Shown here piece by piece: positions 6,115 to 7,975 of a stretch of 7,975 nucleotides of DNA. The notes beneath the pieces are model-generated. The model had not been told where the DNA came from. It was given only the letters and a program-made list of their open reading frames with translations, and searched no databases. The stretch's first letter is position 1. The number at the start of each line of letters is the position of its first letter. The DNA comes from Lachnoclostridium sp. UBA3320 (GTDB taxonomy: Bacteria; Bacillota; Clostridia; Lachnospirales; Lachnospiraceae). The stretch lies in assembly GCA_002361175.1 (NCBI GenBank), contig DESG01000045.1:1-7975 (forward strand). Reading direction: 5' to 3'. A program made the position numbers and the translations under genes.

Positions 6115-6585
6115 ATGAATGTTTTTAGAAAATGTTTAAGGAAACAATTTGGCAAAAGAAAGTATTTGACATATGTCCAAATGTGTGAAGAAGAGATTTT
6201 AAAATGCACATCACCAAAAGTAAAAATTGAAGATAAAAAAATTTTTGAAGATATGTACGAGCAGCTTAAAGGCAAAACAAATGAATATATAAATGAGCGC
6301 AGTGAGCTGCTCGCTGAAACGCTTTATATGGCATTACAGATAGGAAGAAAATTTTTTTCTGTATTTATGTTTTATGTGGTGGCAAATATCGTAATACTGG
6401 CACTACAGCTTGATTATATCGTGACATGTATAAGTGTAATGCTTATGGGAATATGCTTTTTATACAAACTTACAGAATTTCTTTCCAACAAATACTGTTT
6501 TATAGATGCATATCTTATAATGATTTATAAATCTGTACTTGAAAAATTGTCAGTAAAAACAGCTGGCAACAGCAACCAGCTGTAG
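6115..6585 (+). CDS. Unrecognised protein with two predicted transmembrane segments
   Basis: A 156-residue protein that I do not recognise. The N-terminus is strongly basic (residues 1-18 carry many Lys/Arg). A charged, probably helical cytosolic region follows (about 20-75), then two adjacent hydrophobic segments (about 79-98 and 100-118) separated by a very short turn containing one Asp. A mostly helical tail (about 120-145) follows. There is no signal peptide, catalytic motif or lipobox. The basic N-terminus suggests that both ends face the cytoplasm, with the helices forming a hairpin in the membrane. The Shine-Dalgarno is modest (CGGGG, 8 nt before the ATG) and lies within an inverted repeat. 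The gene appears to have its own promoter and converges on the HAD gene, whose stop is 12 nt away. The coding style matches its neighbours and both ends have normal start and stop signals, so it looks real despite the lack of a known family. Confidence 0.7.
   Translation: MNVFRKCLRKQFGKRKYLTYVQMCEEEILKCTSPKVKIEDKKIFEDMYEQLKGKTNEYINERSELLAETLYMALQIGRKFFSVFMFYVVANIVILALQLDYIVTCISVMLMGICFLYKLTEFLSNKYCFIDAYLIMIYKSVLEKLSVKTAGNSNQL
6555..6583 (-). terminator. Terminator hairpin between convergent genes
   Basis: ACAGCTGG (6559-6566) and CCAGCTGT (6576-6583) form a perfect 8-bp, relatively GC-rich stem with a 9-nt loop. Read on the - strand, the stem is followed directly by TTTT (6558-6555) and then another T-rich stretch, as expected for the terminator of the HAD transcript. 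Read on the + strand, the nearest T-run is about 10 nt away, so it is weaker in that direction but may act on both. The hairpin lies wholly within the last codons of the + strand gene, whose stop codon starts at its final base. Confidence 0.7.
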
Positions 6586-6597
6586 TAATATGTTTTA

Positions 6598-7398
6598 TTA
6601 TATAAGATTAAAATGTTTCATAGCATTATAAATTCCATCGTCCATTATAGAATCTGTTACATAGTCTGCATATTTTGTAACATTTTTAGGACTATTTCCC
6701 ATAACAATACCAGTGTGAGCAAATTCAATCATGGAAAGGTCATTTGAGCTGTCGCCAACTGCATATGTATTCTCAAGCGGAATATTAAAATAATCTGCTA
6801 AAAACTGTATACCAGTTGCCTTGGAATATCCTTTAGGCACTATTTCATAAAACCCGTTCCCTCGGTCGATAATTGTAAAATCCTTTTTATATTTGTTTAA
6901 AAAGGATTCAAAGTCACTGTCAGGCAAAAGACATACACAAAACTTGTCAAATTCAATATTATGTGCAGTTTCTGCTGATATAATAGAAAATGGAAGAGAA
7001 AATTCTTCAATAAGCCCTTTTTTAAACTTATCTATCTGTGTTGTAGATGGCACACTGCTAAAGTACACTTGCTTCTTTCCCTCAAGAATCCAATCCACAC
7101 CACATTTTTCAAGGTCTTTTATAACTTCATTGCCAAGTTTAAATGGTATTGTTGCAGACAAGAGGACTTCATCTTTATAGCTTATATATGTACCACAACC
7201 ACATACGAAACCATCGGCACCGATACCAAGTATTACAGAGTCTATTTCAGATATGGTTCTTCCAGAATTTATAAAACATAAATTGCCTTTTTCTTTAAGT
7301 TGCCTAAAAGCCTTATATGTGCTTTCTGGTATATAATACTGCTTTCCTTTTCTGATAACTAACGTGTCATCTACATCAAAAAAAATTAAATTTCTCAT
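6598..7398 (-). CDS. Cof-type HAD-superfamily phosphatase (subfamily IIB)
   Basis: A 266-residue cytosolic Mg-dependent phosphohydrolase. HAD motifs, numbered from the preferred start: motif I DVDDT at 8-12 (nucleophile Asp8, acid/base Asp10; Asp replaces the common Gly of DxDGT), motif II INSGRT with Ser45, motif III Lys193 in PKGYSKATGIQFL, motif IV GDSSND at 215-220. The large insert between motifs II and III (about 80-180) is the C2B cap typical of Cof/YidA-like enzymes, which hydrolyse sugar phosphates, flavin or pyridoxal phosphates; the substrate cannot be assigned. The preferred ATG at 7398-7396 overlaps the TGA of the upstream nucleotidyltransferase as ATGA, placing motif I near residue 8 as is usual. 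An alternative ATG at 7419 adds seven residues and has a good Shine-Dalgarno (GGAAGGA, 8 nt upstream), so it remains possible. Translational coupling is likely either way. Confidence 0.9.
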   Translation of the reverse strand: MRNLIFFDVDDTLVIRKGKQYYIPESTYKAFRQLKEKGNLCFINSGRTISEIDSVILGIGADGFVCGCGTYISYKDEVLLSATIPFKLGNEVIKDLEKCGVDWILEGKKQVYFSSVPSTTQIDKFKKGLIEEFSLPFSIISAETAHNIEFDKFCVCLLPDSDFESFLNKYKKDFTIIDRGNGFYEIVPKGYSKATGIQFLADYFNIPLENTYAVGDSSNDLSMIEFAHTGIVMGNSPKNVTKYADYVTDSIMDDGIYNAMKHFNLI

Positions 7399-7730
7399 AA
7401 TATTTTCTCTTTCCTCCATAATACAATTCCTTCCTTTGCAATATCGCTGCGAAGTTCCTGACCAATCAAATCACTATCCAAATTTACGAAATCAAACATC
7501 AATAAGGTAGGGAGTTTCCAAACCTCATCAGAAAAGGCAAAAAATACAGTTGGTGACACACAGCCTTTAATTGCAAGGTCAATATCGCTACGCTCCCAAT
7601 GGTCTCCACGTGCCCGCGAACCAAATAAGATAAGTTCACTTAGATTATACTTTTTTGCCAGTTCAATTAAACCTGCTTCAATTTCTTTTGGAATATTTTT
7701 TCCCTTTTTCCGAATGTTGTTATCATTCAT
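7395..7730 (-). CDS. Minimal nucleotidyltransferase, MNT type (polymerase-beta-like)
   Basis: A 111-residue stand-alone nucleotidyltransferase domain. The signature GSRARGD lies at 37-43, followed by S48-D49-I50-D51-L52, the metal-binding DxD pair, and Asp80 in MFDFVNLD is the probable third carboxylate. All active-site residues are present, so it is likely catalytically competent. The family includes MntA-like antitoxins that AMPylate HEPN toxins, as well as orphan domains of unknown target. No HEPN-like protein is seen downstream (a HAD phosphatase is there instead) or within the 245 nt upstream, so the usual partner is absent from view. The Shine-Dalgarno is weak (AAGTGA about 10 nt before the ATG). 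It is the first gene of a two-gene - strand unit and overlaps the HAD gene by 4 nt at the preferred start. Confidence 0.85.
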   Translation of the reverse strand: MNDNNIRKKGKNIPKEIEAGLIELAKKYNLSELILFGSRARGDHWERSDIDLAIKGCVSPTVFFAFSDEVWKLPTLLMFDFVNLDSDLIGQELRSDIAKEGIVLWRKEKIL

Positions 7731-7975
7731 TTTTTTTCAGTTCACTTTCTATATACGCATAATGGCATTATATTGTGCTTTTAACTGTTCAAAACGCCTC
7801 ATAAATTTCCGCCTACCTTTATCTAAAGTATTTGTTACAATACACATAAGTTTATTATATATGATTTACTTTACCTTTTCAATCATATACTTTCTTTTTT
7901 CAATCTTCATAATTTTTAAGTAATATTTTGGAAAAGTTAAAAAAAACTAGTAAATTATTTTAAATATATTTCGAT
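7731..7975. other. AT-rich non-coding right edge
   Basis: This stretch has long A/T runs and many stops in all frames. Apart from the promoter candidate I see only short open frames. One on the - strand (7847-7749, 32 codons) ends 18 nt before the nucleotidyltransferase start. It has no Shine-Dalgarno at its first ATG, but an internal ATG (7802-7800) is preceded by AGGCGG. I do not call it a gene. No terminator, repeat or tRNA is visible. Confidence 0.5.
7767..7792 (-). promoter_or_regulatory. Candidate promoter of the nucleotidyltransferase-HAD unit
   Basis: On the - strand a perfect TATAAT -10 box occupies 7772-7767. The best -35 match is TTGAAC (7792-7787) with a short 14-bp spacer; TTTTGA (7794-7789) gives a 16-bp spacer but only 3 of 6 matches. 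The -10 is about 37 nt upstream of the ATG. In such AT-rich DNA a lone TATAAT is weak evidence. Confidence 0.35.

Noticed and set aside
6893..7281. Two + strand open frames (95 and 70 codons) inside the HAD gene
   Set aside because: They are antisense to a gene with all four HAD motifs, overlap each other, and lack plausible ribosome sites.
7395..7730. A complete HEPN-MNT toxin-antitoxin or defence module
   Set aside because: No HEPN-like protein (RX4-6H motif) was found in any frame next to the nucleotidyltransferase within the window, so only the MNT half can be supported.
7714..7923. 69-codon open frame on the + strand at the right edge
   Set aside because: It consists almost entirely of Phe, Ile, Leu and Tyr from T-rich DNA, overlaps the nucleotidyltransferase start on the other strand, and has no Shine-Dalgarno.
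7866..7943. Lys-rich 26-codon open stretch on the - strand ending at 7866
   Set aside because: It starts right after a stop codon, is dominated by Lys and Phe codons as expected from A/T runs, and shows neither Shine-Dalgarno nor motif.

Overview
The window is AT-rich DNA (roughly one-third G+C by eye) with Gram-positive-style Shine-Dalgarno sites and short intergenic gaps. Gene content and protein style fit a low-GC Firmicute, most likely a Clostridia/Lachnospiraceae-type gut anaerobe. This assignment is an inference from codon style and families; there is no rRNA marker. There are nine supportable protein genes and no tRNA, rRNA, CRISPR array, insertion sequence or integrase.

Region 1 (about 60-3798, + strand) is a phospholipid operon: a PAP2-superfamily membrane enzyme, phosphatidylserine synthase (pssA), phosphatidylserine decarboxylase (psd) and a PLP-dependent Orn/Lys/Arg-type decarboxylase. 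PssA and Psd give the two-step route CDP-diacylglycerol + serine -> phosphatidylserine -> phosphatidylethanolamine + CO2. The PLP decarboxylase starts 4 nt after psd. The unit ends in a compact intrinsic terminator whose hairpin contains the last stop codon.

Region 2 (about 3778-5991, + strand) has its own candidate promoter. It encodes aldose 1-epimerase (galM), followed after 27 nt by an orphan two-domain phosphorelay protein (receiver + Hpt) with a helical C-terminal tail of unknown role.

Region 3 (5992-6585, + strand) is a 123-nt intergenic stretch with a candidate promoter and an 8-bp inverted repeat around the ribosome binding site, then an unrecognised protein with two predicted membrane segments.

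Region 4 (6598-7730, - strand) is a convergent pair: a minimal MNT-type nucleotidyltransferase and a Cof-type HAD phosphatase, joined by a 4-nt ATGA overlap. A hairpin at 6559-6583, inside the end of the convergent membrane-protein gene, looks like their terminator. The last 245 nt (7731-7975) is AT-rich, with a candidate promoter for this pair and no convincing gene.

Nothing here is clearly a new system. The points most worth a second look are the motif-variant PAP2 enzyme and the amino-acid-type decarboxylase in the PE operon, the kinase-less REC-Hpt protein, the hairpin over a start site, and the MNT nucleotidyltransferase that has no HEPN partner in view but is coupled to a HAD phosphatase.
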